A stretch of 64,000 nucleotides of DNA from CAWBRT01 sp963696525 (GTDB lineage Bacteria; Acidobacteriota; Terriglobia; Terriglobales; Acidobacteriaceae): positions 62,001 to 126,000 of the forward strand of contig CAVOKO010000011.1 of NCBI GenBank assembly GCA_963696525.1. Direction: 5' to 3'. Below the pieces are notes generated by a model. That model saw nothing but the letters and a program-made list of their open reading frames with translations, made no database searches and had not been told where the DNA came from. Both the position numbers and the translations under genes were made by a program. Within the stretch, counting starts at the first letter, position 1, and each line of letters starts with the position of its first letter. Shown here in pieces: positions 8,589 to 17,724 of the stretch.

Positions 8589-9608
8589 ATGAAAGCTGCA
8601 ATTTTGAAACAGTACTCGAAGCCGCTGGTAGTGGAAGACGTGGCTCGGCCGAGCGTCCGTCCGAATGAGGTGTTGGTGAGAGTGAGGGCGTGCGGCATTT
8701 GCGGGACCGATCTTAAGACTTGCGCCGGAAAGGCAGGGACTAAGGTGCCTCTTATCATGGGGCACGAGATCGCTGGCGAAATCGTTGAATTAGGAGCAGG
8801 GGTCAGTGACATCCGTGTTGGAGATAGAGGCGTCGTTCACTTCTATCTGACGTGCGGGAAATGCGCCTTTTGCCTGAGTAACAGAGAAACCGTGTGCACG
8901 CATCCGCTGGGGCGATTTGGATTCAACGTGGACGGTGGCTTTGCTGAGTACCTTGCGGCGCCGGCGAGAAACTTTATTCCGATTCCCGCGAACTTGACAT
9001 TTACCCAGGCTTGTATCGTTTGCGATGCAATTTCTACCACCTATCGCGCGCTAAGCAAAGCAGCTATCCAGCCGGGACAATATGTACTTGTGATGGGTCT
9101 CGGCGGCTTGGGGATTCATGCGATCCAAATTGCGAAGGCTCTGGGCGCAAATGTGATCGGAGTCGATATCAACCCGGCGAAACTGGAATTGGCAAAACAA
9201 CTCGGAGTCGAACACGTTCTCAGGTTCGAACCGGATAGCAGCTTCGTCGAAAACGTCAAGAAGGAGGCTGATGGAAATCTGATTTCCGCAATCCTGGAGA
9301 CCGTCTCCATTCCGGCTACTGTGGATGCGGATCTTAAGCTTCTGGGACCGGCCGGAAAGCTTGTCTTAGCGGGCTACACAGACGTTCCCGTGAGCATCCC
9401 TCCCTATGCCTTGGTACTGAACGAGTTGTCTGTCTACGGATCGAGAGCGTCTAGCCGCGAAGATGTGCGAGCTGTGCTCTCGCTTTTGGAAAAAGGGGTC
9501 GTTGTTCCGGTTGTAAGCAAAACATATCCGCTTGAGGAAGTAAACTATGCGATCGAAGAGCTAAGGCAGGGAAGGTGTATTGGACGGCAGGTTATTACCA
9601 TTGGATAG
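8589..9608 (+). CDS. Zinc-dependent alcohol dehydrogenase (MDR superfamily)
   Basis: 339 residues. The catalytic zinc site is shown by CGICGTD (Cys38 and Asp41) and GHEIAGE. The structural zinc site has four Cys in TCGKCAFC...ETVC around residues 93-107. The Rossmann motif is VLVMGLGGLGIHAIQIAKALGA, followed by an acidic residue (VIGVDI), which favours NAD over NADP. It resembles the sorbitol/threonine dehydrogenase branch. It follows a hairpin and a 178-base gap, so it may have its own promoter, but strand and theme fit the upstream catabolic genes. Confidence 0.92.
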   Translation: MKAAILKQYSKPLVVEDVARPSVRPNEVLVRVRACGICGTDLKTCAGKAGTKVPLIMGHEIAGEIVELGAGVSDIRVGDRGVVHFYLTCGKCAFCLSNRETVCTHPLGRFGFNVDGGFAEYLAAPARNFIPIPANLTFTQACIVCDAISTTYRALSKAAIQPGQYVLVMGLGGLGIHAIQIAKALGANVIGVDINPAKLELAKQLGVEHVLRFEPDSSFVENVKKEADGNLISAILETVSIPATVDADLKLLGPAGKLVLAGYTDVPVSIPPYALVLNELSVYGSRASSREDVRAVLSLLEKGVVVPVVSKTYPLEEVNYAIEELRQGRCIGRQVITIG

Positions 9609-9668
9609 CTCGGGCGGGACAGTAGTTGCTCCCGCCCTGATCCAATCAGCCTTTGCACGGATGGCTCC

Positions 9669-11492
9669 TCATGCTAGTCCCAACTGTTTTAGCTTGCTTT
9701 GGCCGGGCACGCCATCGCTTCCCCAACCGCGAAACTCATAGTACTCGTCCAGCATCTTCGGCAGGTCAGGTACTTTGCCCGCGGCTCCTCCCGCGGCAAA
9801 CGGCTCGTGCTCCAAGCGGTACGGCAGATTGTCGTCGGCCCGGGTCAACCCGCAGGAGATGTTCAGCAGGCGCTTTATGTTGAGGCTCCGCTCGCCCGCC
9901 ATGAGAAACTCCTCGGCGTCCATCTCCCAGTCGGTTACGTAATTTGTAAGCTGCAAGAGGATCGGAACATCATAAACGCGCATGGCGATCTGACATACCT
10001 TCAGCGAGTTAAACAGCTCGGCGTAGTTCTGGACCAGGGCCGCTGCTTTGCCTTTGCCCTTCTGCTCGAACCTGTCCAAGGCCGCCGGATATCCGAGGCC
10101 CGGAAGGGGAACGCGCTCTACGTTGTGCGTGCAACCCCGGTGGCAGGCTCCGCGTGGCGAGGTTGCATAGGCCACCGCCAGACTGACCAGCGCTCTGGGA
10201 TCGTGGTACGGCGCCTCCAATCCCTTCACCTGGATCGCGAATTTTTCGGCCTCCGGGCCAAGCTGTTCGGCCGCCTTGCGAACTCCTCCCTGGAGCAACG
10301 CCCCCACGCCCTCGCCCTCGGCAATCTGCCGGATCAGCGATAGCGCCCCCTCGCCGCTACCCCATTCCAGCTTCGGCCCCGACGGCGATTCCTCGATAAG
10401 TCCTTTGCTAACGGCTTCAAAGATGAAAGCGATCGAGCCGCTGACCGAGATCGTATCCATCCCGAGCCGGTTGCAGAGGTCGTTGGCCTCGATCACGGTA
10501 CTCCAGTCGTAGATCCCGCATTGCGGGCCGAAGCCAGCAATCGCCTCGTACTCCGGCGCACCCGCAACCTCTCCAGCGTGCGGTCCCTCTGGAATGCGAG
10601 TCTTCTTCCCGCAACCGACGAAGCAAGGCGGACAGTGATACTTGCCGGCGCCATACTGGCCGACCATGTTCTCTCCGCTCAGGCACTCGACGGCCTTCGA
10701 ACAATCGCCGTCCGTCCAGTTCCTAGCGCTCAGGTCGGCGATAACGGCGCCTCCGACGGTGCCGCCGGGAGTGCCATAGTCGGCCACACGCTTCATCTTT
10801 TCCATCATCCCCGGAGCCAGAGCCCGGACGGTCTCCAGCAGCTCTTTGGGGTGCGCGATCGGCACTCTTAGCGTCCCCTCGGCCACCACAGCCTTCAGGT
10901 TCTTCGAGCCCATCACCGCACCCATGCCGCAGCGTCCCGCAGCCCGGGCGTGCGAACCTTCGCTCATGATGTTCGCCAGCGGAACCAGGCGTTCGCCCGG
11001 CGGCCCGATGCATACCACCGCCGACTTGGGGCCATACTTCGAGGTCAGAATGTCGAAGGTCTCGTAGGTGTCTTTCCCCCAAACGGACGCGGCGGAGACC
11101 ACCGCGATCTCGCCTTGAATGACCGTCAGCACAGAAGGTGATGAAGCCCGGCCTCGGATGGCGATGGCGTCGTAACCGGCGGCCTTGAGCGCCGTGCCGA
11201 ACCTGCCGCCGCTATCAGCCTCGCCCCAAATTCCGGTCTGCGGCGACTTGGCGGCCACGGCAAAACGTCCAGAGGTCGGAATGCCCGTTCCGGTCAAAGG
11301 GCCGGTGGCAAAAATCAAAATGTTCTCCGGCCCCAGCGGATCGATCTCGTGAAACACGCTTTGTCGAAAGATGTAGGCCGCAAGTCCGGTACCGCCGATG
11401 TACTTACGACGGACATCCTCCGCCAACTCTTCGATTTTCACCGTCCGCGTGCTCAGGTCGATCCACGCCAATTTCCCCATATAGCCGCCCAT
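9669..11492 (-). CDS. Tungsten-type aldehyde:ferredoxin oxidoreductase
   Basis: 607 residues, the normal AOR length. The N-terminus MGGYMGKLAWIDLS begins the AOR N domain. The pterin-binding stretch RKYIGGTGLAAYI and the GRCGMGAVMGSKNLKAV motif are clear. Three cluster Cys form CPPCFVGC (residue about 290), and a fourth candidate is in SLKVCQIA near the C-terminus. A C-terminal LTRADDNLPYRL replaces the usual FTREDDxLP. GGAGG lies upstream of the ATG. The enzyme oxidises aldehydes to acids or reduces acids, with ferredoxin as partner, in the cytoplasm. It is convergent with the zinc alcohol dehydrogenase gene and much GC-richer than the 5-8 kb genes. Confidence 0.92.
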   Translation of the reverse strand: MGGYMGKLAWIDLSTRTVKIEELAEDVRRKYIGGTGLAAYIFRQSVFHEIDPLGPENILIFATGPLTGTGIPTSGRFAVAAKSPQTGIWGEADSGGRFGTALKAAGYDAIAIRGRASSPSVLTVIQGEIAVVSAASVWGKDTYETFDILTSKYGPKSAVVCIGPPGERLVPLANIMSEGSHARAAGRCGMGAVMGSKNLKAVVAEGTLRVPIAHPKELLETVRALAPGMMEKMKRVADYGTPGGTVGGAVIADLSARNWTDGDCSKAVECLSGENMVGQYGAGKYHCPPCFVGCGKKTRIPEGPHAGEVAGAPEYEAIAGFGPQCGIYDWSTVIEANDLCNRLGMDTISVSGSIAFIFEAVSKGLIEESPSGPKLEWGSGEGALSLIRQIAEGEGVGALLQGGVRKAAEQLGPEAEKFAIQVKGLEAPYHDPRALVSLAVAYATSPRGACHRGCTHNVERVPLPGLGYPAALDRFEQKGKGKAAALVQNYAELFNSLKVCQIAMRVYDVPILLQLTNYVTDWEMDAEEFLMAGERSLNIKRLLNISCGLTRADDNLPYRLEHEPFAAGGAAGKVPDLPKMLDEYYEFRGWGSDGVPGQSKLKQLGLA

Positions 11493-11755
11493 GAATTTAC
11501 CTCCCTAACCGTGCGTTTACGAGTGTTGCCAGAAATCTTCTCTTTGAGTGTATAGAGTTGCTCAAATTCTACTCCTCGTGAGCAGTTTGTGGGTTTTGAC
11601 TAAGATTGCCGGATCAAAGGCAGTTCCTCGGCGTAGAAGTCCATTTATAGCACCGCGAAGTTATTCATGACATTCAATTGTTTGATATGGCAGTTATTTA
11701 CAAATGCGTATCGATCTTCTCTGACTTCTGGGTATGCAACTCCGCTTGCGAGCGC

Positions 11756-12730
11756 TTATGGCACAATCACGATCTTGCCCTTGACTCGCCTTTCCATCAG
11801 CTCGATCAATGAGTCCTTCGCGCGATCTAGAGGATAAGTAACCGTGACCGTTGGCCTCAGCTTGCCGGCAGCGTAGAGACTGACAAGCTCGTTGAGATGA
11901 GCTCTAGTCCGAACCAAGTCACGCGGCAGAAAACCGCCCCAACTCACACCGACAATCGAGCACCCCTTGAGCAATGTTAAGTTGAGTGCGATTCGCGGGA
12001 TCTCTCCCGCAGCGAAGCCAACGACGAGAAACCGTCCATCCCATGCCATCGCACGTAATGCCGGCTCCGAATAGGGACCACCTACCGGATCGCAAATCAC
12101 GTCTACGCCGCGATCCGATGTCAGCTCACGCAAACGCGCTCGCAAGTTCTCAGTGGAGTAGTTGATTGTCTGATCCGCACCGTGCTCCCGGCAAAGATCG
12201 AGTTTGTCCTCCGACGAAGCGGCCACAATAACATGCGCTCCGAGTGCCTTACCGATCTCGATCGCAGCGATCCCTACCCCGCCCGCTGCGCCGAGCACAA
12301 GCAGCGTTTCCCCATTCGCTAACCGACCACGATCTTTCAGCGCGTACAGTGAGGTTCCGTAAGTCATCAAAAACGCGGACGCCTGAACGTAGTCCATTCC
12401 CGCCGGTATTGGAATTAGCCAGTCGACCCTCGCGATCGCCTCCTCGGCGAAGCCACCCGCCCCCATGGTGGCAACAACGCGGTCGCCAACATTGAAGTCG
12501 GAAACGTCCGATCCCTTTCGTAGGATGGTACCCGCCACTTCCCTTCCTGGGGAAAAGGGGAAGGCAGGCTTGGCCTGATACTTGCCCTGAATGGTCAGAA
12601 TGTCCGGAAAGTTCACGCCGCACGCTCTAACGCGAATCACAACCTCTTTCGGTCCAGGTTCAAGCGAAGGCACGTCTTCCAGAACCAGAGAGGAGGGCGG
12701 GCCAAAGGCTTTGCAGAGAACTGCTCTCAT
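11756..12730 (-). CDS. NADPH:quinone oxidoreductase family protein (zinc-independent MDR)
   Basis: 324 residues. The N-terminal GroES-like fold includes RVRACGVNFPDIL, the quinone-oxidoreductase version lacking catalytic zinc ligands. The cofactor motif is VLGAAGGVGIAAIEIGKALGA, followed by VIVAASSEDKLDLCREHGAD. ICDPVGGPYSE is also typical. It probably reduces enones, quinones or acrylyl-type substrates with NADPH. It lies 264 bases upstream of the AOR gene on the same strand; that gap holds no recognisable promoter or terminator, so linkage to AOR is uncertain. Confidence 0.9.
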   Translation of the reverse strand: MRAVLCKAFGPPSSLVLEDVPSLEPGPKEVVIRVRACGVNFPDILTIQGKYQAKPAFPFSPGREVAGTILRKGSDVSDFNVGDRVVATMGAGGFAEEAIARVDWLIPIPAGMDYVQASAFLMTYGTSLYALKDRGRLANGETLLVLGAAGGVGIAAIEIGKALGAHVIVAASSEDKLDLCREHGADQTINYSTENLRARLRELTSDRGVDVICDPVGGPYSEPALRAMAWDGRFLVVGFAAGEIPRIALNLTLLKGCSIVGVSWGGFLPRDLVRTRAHLNELVSLYAAGKLRPTVTVTYPLDRAKDSLIELMERRVKGKIVIVP

Positions 12731-13237
12731 GTCTATTTCCTATGCGGCAGAGGTTGCCAGAAGCATCTCCCAAAAGCATCTCAATGTACCGAAATAAGTT
12801 AAGCTCGGTCAACCGGAGTCACTCCCATAACCATCGGCTGCCACCCTGCAGTTGCCAACGTGATCGGACTGGTGGTGGATCACAATTACGTGCGATTTGC
12901 CACCGCGGCTGCTCTGCTCGCGAACTGGTTGAGGCAAAGCAGCGGTTGCAGCTGCTCCCGTAAATATGGAACATCCTGGGGATCATGCCGTCTTCTGGTT
13001 ACTTCCCTCTAATGTCCCCAAGATCAAAATAATCTGTGAGCAAACAAGCTTCTCAGAAGAAGACTTGTTTACTAACTTGACAACATAATCTTGCCCGCCA
13101 TAACATCGATTCGCGGTCTCGACAAGTCCCACCCAATCCGGATCATTCAGCAGGAATCCATCCGCGTAGGTTTGGTCCTCATGCTTGTTGAGACCGAAGC
13201 GGCTTCGGCCGGAGTAGTAGCACGGAGGAATTAGCAA
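12731..13237. other. Non-coding region upstream of the cold-shock gene
   Basis: About 500 bases without a convincing gene. The left part (12731-13060) shows nothing recognisable. The right part holds the cold-shock promoter candidate and a leader of about 125 bases, listed separately. Confidence 0.5.
13077..13106 (+). promoter_or_regulatory. Candidate sigma-70 promoter for cold-shock gene
   Basis: TTGACA at 13077-13082, an 18-base spacer, then TAACAT at 13101-13106. Transcription starting near 13113 would give a leader of about 125 bases before the GTG at 13238. Long structured leaders are known for cspA-type mRNAs, but cold responsiveness here is inference. Confidence 0.5.
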
Positions 13238-13447
13238 GTGTCTCGTCTAAAGGGAACCGTCAAATGGTTCAACAACGCTAAGGGGTTCGGCTTTATCGGC
13301 CGCGATGGTGGACCCGATGTTTTCGTTCACTACACTGCCATCACCTCCGAGGGATACAAGAGCCTTCAGGAGGGTGATGAGGTTGAATTTGAGATCGTCG
13401 AGGGCCAGAAAGGGCCGCAGGCCGGCAACGTCACCAAAGTCGCCTGA
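13238..13447 (+). CDS. Cold-shock domain protein (CspA family)
   Basis: 69 residues forming a single OB-fold cold-shock domain. Both RNA-binding motifs are present: RNP1 as KGFGFI and RNP2 as VFVHYTAI. GTG start with a GGAGGA ribosome site. Proteins of this family bind single-stranded RNA and DNA and act as RNA chaperones in the cytoplasm. A strong terminator follows. A second, divergent family member lies at 23986-24189. Confidence 0.95.
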   Translation: MSRLKGTVKWFNNAKGFGFIGRDGGPDVFVHYTAITSEGYKSLQEGDEVEFEIVEGQKGPQAGNVTKVA

Positions 13448-13472
13448 CTTCGAATAAGCCGGCGTTATCGCG

Positions 13473-13505
13473 AGACCCGGCCGAGTGGCTGGGTTTCCTT
13501 TTTTT
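13473..13505 (+). terminator. Rho-independent terminator after cold-shock gene
   Basis: ACCCGGCC pairs with GGCTGGGT (one G-T wobble) across a GAGT loop, followed by TTCCTTTTTTT. It sits about 25 bases after the stop codon. Confidence 0.85.
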
Positions 13506-13565
13506 GCACGATCTGCCCGCAAGATACGATTGCGCGTTGCTAGAATTCAGAGGTGGAGGCGACGC

Positions 13566-15305
13566 GTGGATAACAAGGGCATCGCCAATATTCTGATCGA
13601 AACTGCCGATCTGATGGAGATCGCCGGCGAAGATTCGTTTCGCATACGTTCCTACCGCAATGCCGCCGAAGCCATTGAAGCTTTGCCGCGGCAGGTCACC
13701 GAGCTGATCGACGATCCTAAGAAACTGCTGGCAGTTCCCGGCATCGGCAAGGGCATGGCTGCGAACCTGCGGGAGATTCTGCAGGAGGGCGAGCTAAAGC
13801 TGCACGCACAGCTACTCGAAAAATATCGCCCGTCAATGCTGGAGTTGCTCAAAATCCAGGGGCTCGGTCCAAAAACCGTCAACCTGATCTGGTTGAATTT
13901 TCAGGTTTCCGACGTTACTGGAGTAGAGCAGCTCGCGCGCGAAGGCAAGCTGCGCGGCCTGCCACGCATGAGCGCGAAGACCGAGCAGAAAATTCTCAAG
14001 GCGATTGAAACCTATCGCGGCATATCAGGCCGGTTCCATCTCGATGAAGCCGATCGCACGGCAGCCAAGTTGATGGCGCATATTGGCCAGATGCCCGGAG
14101 TGGAGACGATGACTCCGGCCGGCTCGCTGCGTCGCGGACGCGAAACCGTGGGCGATCTTGACTTGCTCATCACCGGGCACTGCTGCGCGCAGCCGGCGGA
14201 ACGCGACGCGCTCATCGAGCGCATCTTGCAGTTCCCCGGCATTGCCGATGTGCTGGCGCGCGGCGAGAACAAGGTCAGCGTCAAACTTCGTAGCGGCATG
14301 CAAATCGACGTGCGCATTCTTCCGCCGGACTCGTTCGGCGCCGCCTTGCAATATTTCACCGGCTCCAAGGCGCACAACGTGGCTCTGCGTCAGCGCGCGC
14401 TGAAGCACGGATTCACGCTCAACGAGTACGGCTTGTTCACCCTCGAAGACAACCAACTGGCGGCCAGCGCCACGGAAGAGGAGATCTACGGCAAGCTCGG
14501 CCTCGATTGGATTCCACCCGAGTTACGCGAGAACTCCGGTGAGCTGGAGGCAGCCGAAAAGCACGCTTTGCCGCAACTGGTCCGCCTCGAAGACATTCGC
14601 GGCGAAGTTCACATGCACACGGTCGAAACCGACGGCCGTTGCACCATCGAAGAAATGGCGCTAGCCGCCCGCGAACGCGGCTACCAGTACATCGCCATCA
14701 CCGAGCACTCCAAAAATCTGGCGTTCGCCAATGGTCTCGATGAGAAGCGGACCGTCGAGCACGCGCAACGGCTTCGCCGTGCTAGCGAGCAGATCGAGGG
14801 CATCACTATCCTGGCGGGCATAGAGGTTGACATCCTGGCGGACGGCGCACTCGATTTGGACGACTCCGCCCTGGCGCAACTGGATATCGTGATCGCCAGC
14901 GTTCACTCGGCGTTCAACCAGGAACCGGTACAGATGACCGAGCGCCTGCTGCGCGCCGTCGAGAATCGTTATGTCAGCGCCATCGGTCATCCCACCGGCC
15001 GGCTGCTGCTGCGTCGTGAGGCTTATCATTTCGATCTCGACGCGGTGCTCCAGGCGGCCGCCGCCCGCAAGGTCGCCATGGAGTTGAACGCCTATCCCGA
15101 CCGGCTTGATCTTTGTGATGTGCATCTGCGCATGGCGCACCAACGCGGAGTCAAGATACTCATCAACACCGACGCGCATCACACGTCGCATTTCGAAAAG
15201 CTCAAGTATGGCGTACTGCAGGCCCGCCGGGCCTGGCTGACTGCTGCCGACGTGCTCAATACTTTGCCCGTCGACCAGCTGCTGGCCGCCATCAAGCGGG
15301 AGTAA
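13566..15305 (+). CDS. polX: DNA polymerase/3'-5' exonuclease PolX
   Basis: About 579 residues from the GTG at 13566, chosen because a TGGAGG ribosome site precedes it and the family N-terminus (DNKGIANILIETADLMEI) begins there. The order is an N-terminal helix-hairpin-helix domain (LLAVPGIGKGMA), a nucleotidyltransferase core with GSLRRGRETVGDLDLL, and a C-terminal PHP exonuclease domain starting at EVHMHTVETDGRC near residue 349, with ITEHSK and NTDAHHTSH metal ligands. It performs gap-filling DNA repair synthesis with proofreading-like exonuclease activity. It is full length. Confidence 0.93.
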   Translation: MDNKGIANILIETADLMEIAGEDSFRIRSYRNAAEAIEALPRQVTELIDDPKKLLAVPGIGKGMAANLREILQEGELKLHAQLLEKYRPSMLELLKIQGLGPKTVNLIWLNFQVSDVTGVEQLAREGKLRGLPRMSAKTEQKILKAIETYRGISGRFHLDEADRTAAKLMAHIGQMPGVETMTPAGSLRRGRETVGDLDLLITGHCCAQPAERDALIERILQFPGIADVLARGENKVSVKLRSGMQIDVRILPPDSFGAALQYFTGSKAHNVALRQRALKHGFTLNEYGLFTLEDNQLAASATEEEIYGKLGLDWIPPELRENSGELEAAEKHALPQLVRLEDIRGEVHMHTVETDGRCTIEEMALAARERGYQYIAITEHSKNLAFANGLDEKRTVEHAQRLRRASEQIEGITILAGIEVDILADGALDLDDSALAQLDIVIASVHSAFNQEPVQMTERLLRAVENRYVSAIGHPTGRLLLRREAYHFDLDAVLQAAAARKVAMELNAYPDRLDLCDVHLRMAHQRGVKILINTDAHHTSHFEKLKYGVLQARRAWLTAADVLNTLPVDQLLAAIKRE

Positions 15306-15433
15306 ATCGGCGGCAACCCGGATACGGGAATGCTGCCATTTGCATCTCATGATTGTGATCATGCGGAGAAGTGTGCGGCGACTCTCAACCGCCGTAGCTC
15401 ATCCGGCACGAGTGGCCGGAGCAAGCAGGAACG

Positions 15434-16012
15434 ATGGCCAGCCCCTTGTTTAATCCGAAGTCCAATCCAAGTTCCAATGCGGACGATGCCGGTCATGTGC
15501 CTATGACCGAGGAGTTCGACAGCTTCAAGCACACCATGCCTTCGGCAGGCCCGGTGATCATCGCCATGCTGCTTCTGGCGCTCGCCATCGGTGCGGCCGC
15601 GTATTTCCTGCGTGCGACGCCGGTGGCCTCCGGAAGCATCGACCAGGCGTTTGCCGTCAACGTTCCGGGGCAGGATCTGGCGCTTGCCACCGTGCAACTC
15701 AGCCTGACGAATATCTCCAAGAAGCCGCTTTTTCTGAAAAATGTGAAGATCACGATCCGAACCAGCAAAGGCGACTTCAGCGATGACTTCGGTTCGGTAT
15801 CCGACTTCGAACGCTACTTCCAGGCATTTCCGGAATTGCGGCAACACTCCATTGCCGGGCTGGCCCGTGAATCCCGCATCGCGCCAGGCGGCCAGATTTC
15901 AGGCAGCGTCGTGGTCAGCTTCCCGATTTCGAAAGAGTCGTTCGACGACCGACAGGGAATAACGGCCACCGTATCCTACTACGATCAGCGGCCAGTCGAA
16001 ATCAAACGCTAG
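15434..16012 (+). CDS. Hypothetical single-pass membrane protein
   Basis: 192 residues of unknown function. A polar N-terminal segment of about 36 residues is followed by one transmembrane helix (PVIIAMLLLALAIGAAAYFL). An exposed domain contains repeated beta-type motifs (ATVQLSLTNISKKPLFLKNV and a later ISGSVVVSFPIS), resembling periplasmic immunoglobulin-like or FxLYD-like domains with the pattern 'loss or gain of bound groups compared with extracellular strands'. I do not recognise a named family. It is 128 bases downstream of polX on the same strand and convergent with the redoxin gene. Confidence 0.7.
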   Translation: MASPLFNPKSNPSSNADDAGHVPMTEEFDSFKHTMPSAGPVIIAMLLLALAIGAAAYFLRATPVASGSIDQAFAVNVPGQDLALATVQLSLTNISKKPLFLKNVKITIRTSKGDFSDDFGSVSDFERYFQAFPELRQHSIAGLARESRIAPGGQISGSVVVSFPISKESFDDRQGITATVSYYDQRPVEIKR

Positions 16013-16120
16013 AGCAGTGCGCCAACCAGAAGGGGGCGTTATTTGAAGCGGCTTCCTGCCCCTTCGTATTCCTCTCCGTAGCGATTCATAATGTCCCGTT
16101 GAGCCGCGCGTCATGCCTCG

Positions 16121-16732
16121 CTAGGGCGCATACTTCACCGAGCAGCCATAGGAGCGCGTGGACGGCTCGTCCACAGGCTTTCCGGACATCGACTCGGTGA
16201 GCGCCACGTTGACATAGTTCTTCGATTTCGGAATGTCGCCGGCATCGCTCGTCGGGTGGTCGTCGATGGCGCCCTGGTAAACCAGTTTGCCATCGGGCGC
16301 GACGATGAAAATCTCCGGCGTCGTCTTCGCGTTATAGAGATGGCCGAGCGTTCCCTGTGGGTCCAGCAGTGCCGCCGTCGGTGAGGCCTTCATCTGTTTC
16401 AGGTACGCATTCTCTTGGTCGGCGGTCACATAGCCCTGCATGCCCGGAGCGGATGAGATCACGGTGAACCAGACAACTCCCTTCGCGGTCCACTCTTTCT
16501 GCAGCTTCTGCATGTTGCCGCTCTCATAGTGCTTGCGGGTGAAAGGACAGCCGTTATTGTGCCATTCGAGCACCACATACTTGCCCTTGTATTGCGAGAG
16601 CGTGTGCGCTTGGCCGTTGCTGTCCACGGCGCTGAAGTCCGGCGCCTGCTCGCCCACGCGAACTGCAAACGCGGTCGCGGTCAGGCACAACAATGCCAAG
16701 ACGTATGTGAGCTGGGTGAAGCTCCGCTTCAT
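16121..16732 (-). CDS. Exported redoxin/thioredoxin-fold protein
   Basis: 203 residues with an N-terminal signal peptide (KRSFTQLTYVLALLCLTATAFA). The AhpC/TSA-type start VGEQAPDFSAVDSNG and YVVLEWHNNGCPFTRKHY follow. Only one Cys is present at the active-site position (NNGCPF), instead of the thioredoxin CxxC, so a peroxiredoxin-like or one-Cys thiol role is likely. A second Cys near the C-terminus (SYGCSVKY) could be resolving. It lies 34 bases downstream of the DsbD-N protein gene and is probably co-transcribed, suggesting periplasmic thiol chemistry. Confidence 0.85.
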   Translation of the reverse strand: MKRSFTQLTYVLALLCLTATAFAVRVGEQAPDFSAVDSNGQAHTLSQYKGKYVVLEWHNNGCPFTRKHYESGNMQKLQKEWTAKGVVWFTVISSAPGMQGYVTADQENAYLKQMKASPTAALLDPQGTLGHLYNAKTTPEIFIVAPDGKLVYQGAIDDHPTSDAGDIPKSKNYVNVALTESMSGKPVDEPSTRSYGCSVKYAP

Positions 16733-16766
16733 GGTTTCTCCTCCTCACTTTCTCTGTCTTGCCAGG

Positions 16767-17651
16767 TCACTTGCTCGATCCTTGGCCTTTGCCGGAACCT
16801 GCCAGCGCGGTCACGGAGACTGCATAGGAATGTGATTCCGAGTCCGCAAGCACTCCCCTCAACAGGGTCAAAGGGCCGGTGAACTGATCGGATTTTTTGA
16901 GTGAGACGGTAAAGCCCGACGCGCTCGCCTGCACTCGCTGCGGACTGGAGTCCTCAATCACGTTGGCATCCAGCGGGAAGAAAACGGCCGAGCGCAGTCT
17001 TCCGGCCGAATCGATGCTGAGCCGTATCTCGTCCTTGGAGTCCTCGAGGCTCAGTTTCCATCCCTTGGGGAACGGCTTAGGCAGCGCTGCCCGCGCCTGC
17101 CGAAACAGCGGTGCAGTCTGTGGATCGACCACCGGCTTGGCCCCCAGCGGAAGCAATAAATCGACCTCCGCCTTCGCGGGGATACAGATATCGCCGCAAA
17201 CCAGCCACCTCACCGCGGCATGGATCGTGATCGGCACCGGCTGGACAACTGCAGCCGGAATGTGCACCTCGACTGGCAACAACACCTGCTGCTCGTAGCC
17301 GAAATCTAACAGCGTTCCGGTGGGCAGGCGCTTGGGCGTGGGCCACTGGATGGCATCGGCCGCGAAGCCTTGAGGTAACTGCCAGCTCACCCGCGGCGGC
17401 TCCCCTGAGTCGCCGGGATTGACCCAATAAATATGCCAATGCGGGTCGAGCCTGAACAGCAAACCGAGGCTGAAATCCGTGCCGGCGGCGACCGAGGAAT
17501 TCTCCGAGATCAACTCCACGGAGCTGTGCGGTGCCTGCTTGGGCGCGGCAGCCGCTGGCAGTGCCAATGCCATGGCAAACAGCAGTAAGCAGCAAAAACC
17601 CAGCACCCAACCGCGCCGACCCATCCGCCGGATGCTGCCACGCAAATGCAT
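16767..17651 (-). CDS. DsbD N-terminal domain protein (periplasmic, without the membrane electron-transfer domain)
   Basis: 294 residues. A signal sequence (residues about 12-35) is followed by an alpha-DsbD domain: HWHIYWVNPGDSGEPP and the Cys pair in WLVCGDICIPAKAEVDLLLP, the redox-active site of DsbD-N. Full DsbD proteins continue with eight membrane helices and a thioredoxin domain; neither is here. The protein may receive electrons from another membrane partner or act as a scaffold. Its neighbour downstream is an exported redoxin, consistent with a two-component periplasmic redox relay. Confidence 0.85.
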   Translation of the reverse strand: MHLRGSIRRMGRRGWVLGFCCLLLFAMALALPAAAAPKQAPHSSVELISENSSVAAGTDFSLGLLFRLDPHWHIYWVNPGDSGEPPRVSWQLPQGFAADAIQWPTPKRLPTGTLLDFGYEQQVLLPVEVHIPAAVVQPVPITIHAAVRWLVCGDICIPAKAEVDLLLPLGAKPVVDPQTAPLFRQARAALPKPFPKGWKLSLEDSKDEIRLSIDSAGRLRSAVFFPLDANVIEDSSPQRVQASASGFTVSLKKSDQFTGPLTLLRGVLADSESHSYAVSVTALAGSGKGQGSSK

Positions 17652-17724
17652 ATTCCATTAGACGGCAAATCGGACCCCCAGTTGCGCGATAGCGACGACA
17701 AAAGTGTCGAATGGGAGCAGCCGG

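Noticed and set aside
13485..13565. Extended N-terminus for PolX.
   Set aside because: The extension covers the T-run of the cold-shock terminator and has no family similarity; the GTG at 13566 has a good ribosome site.
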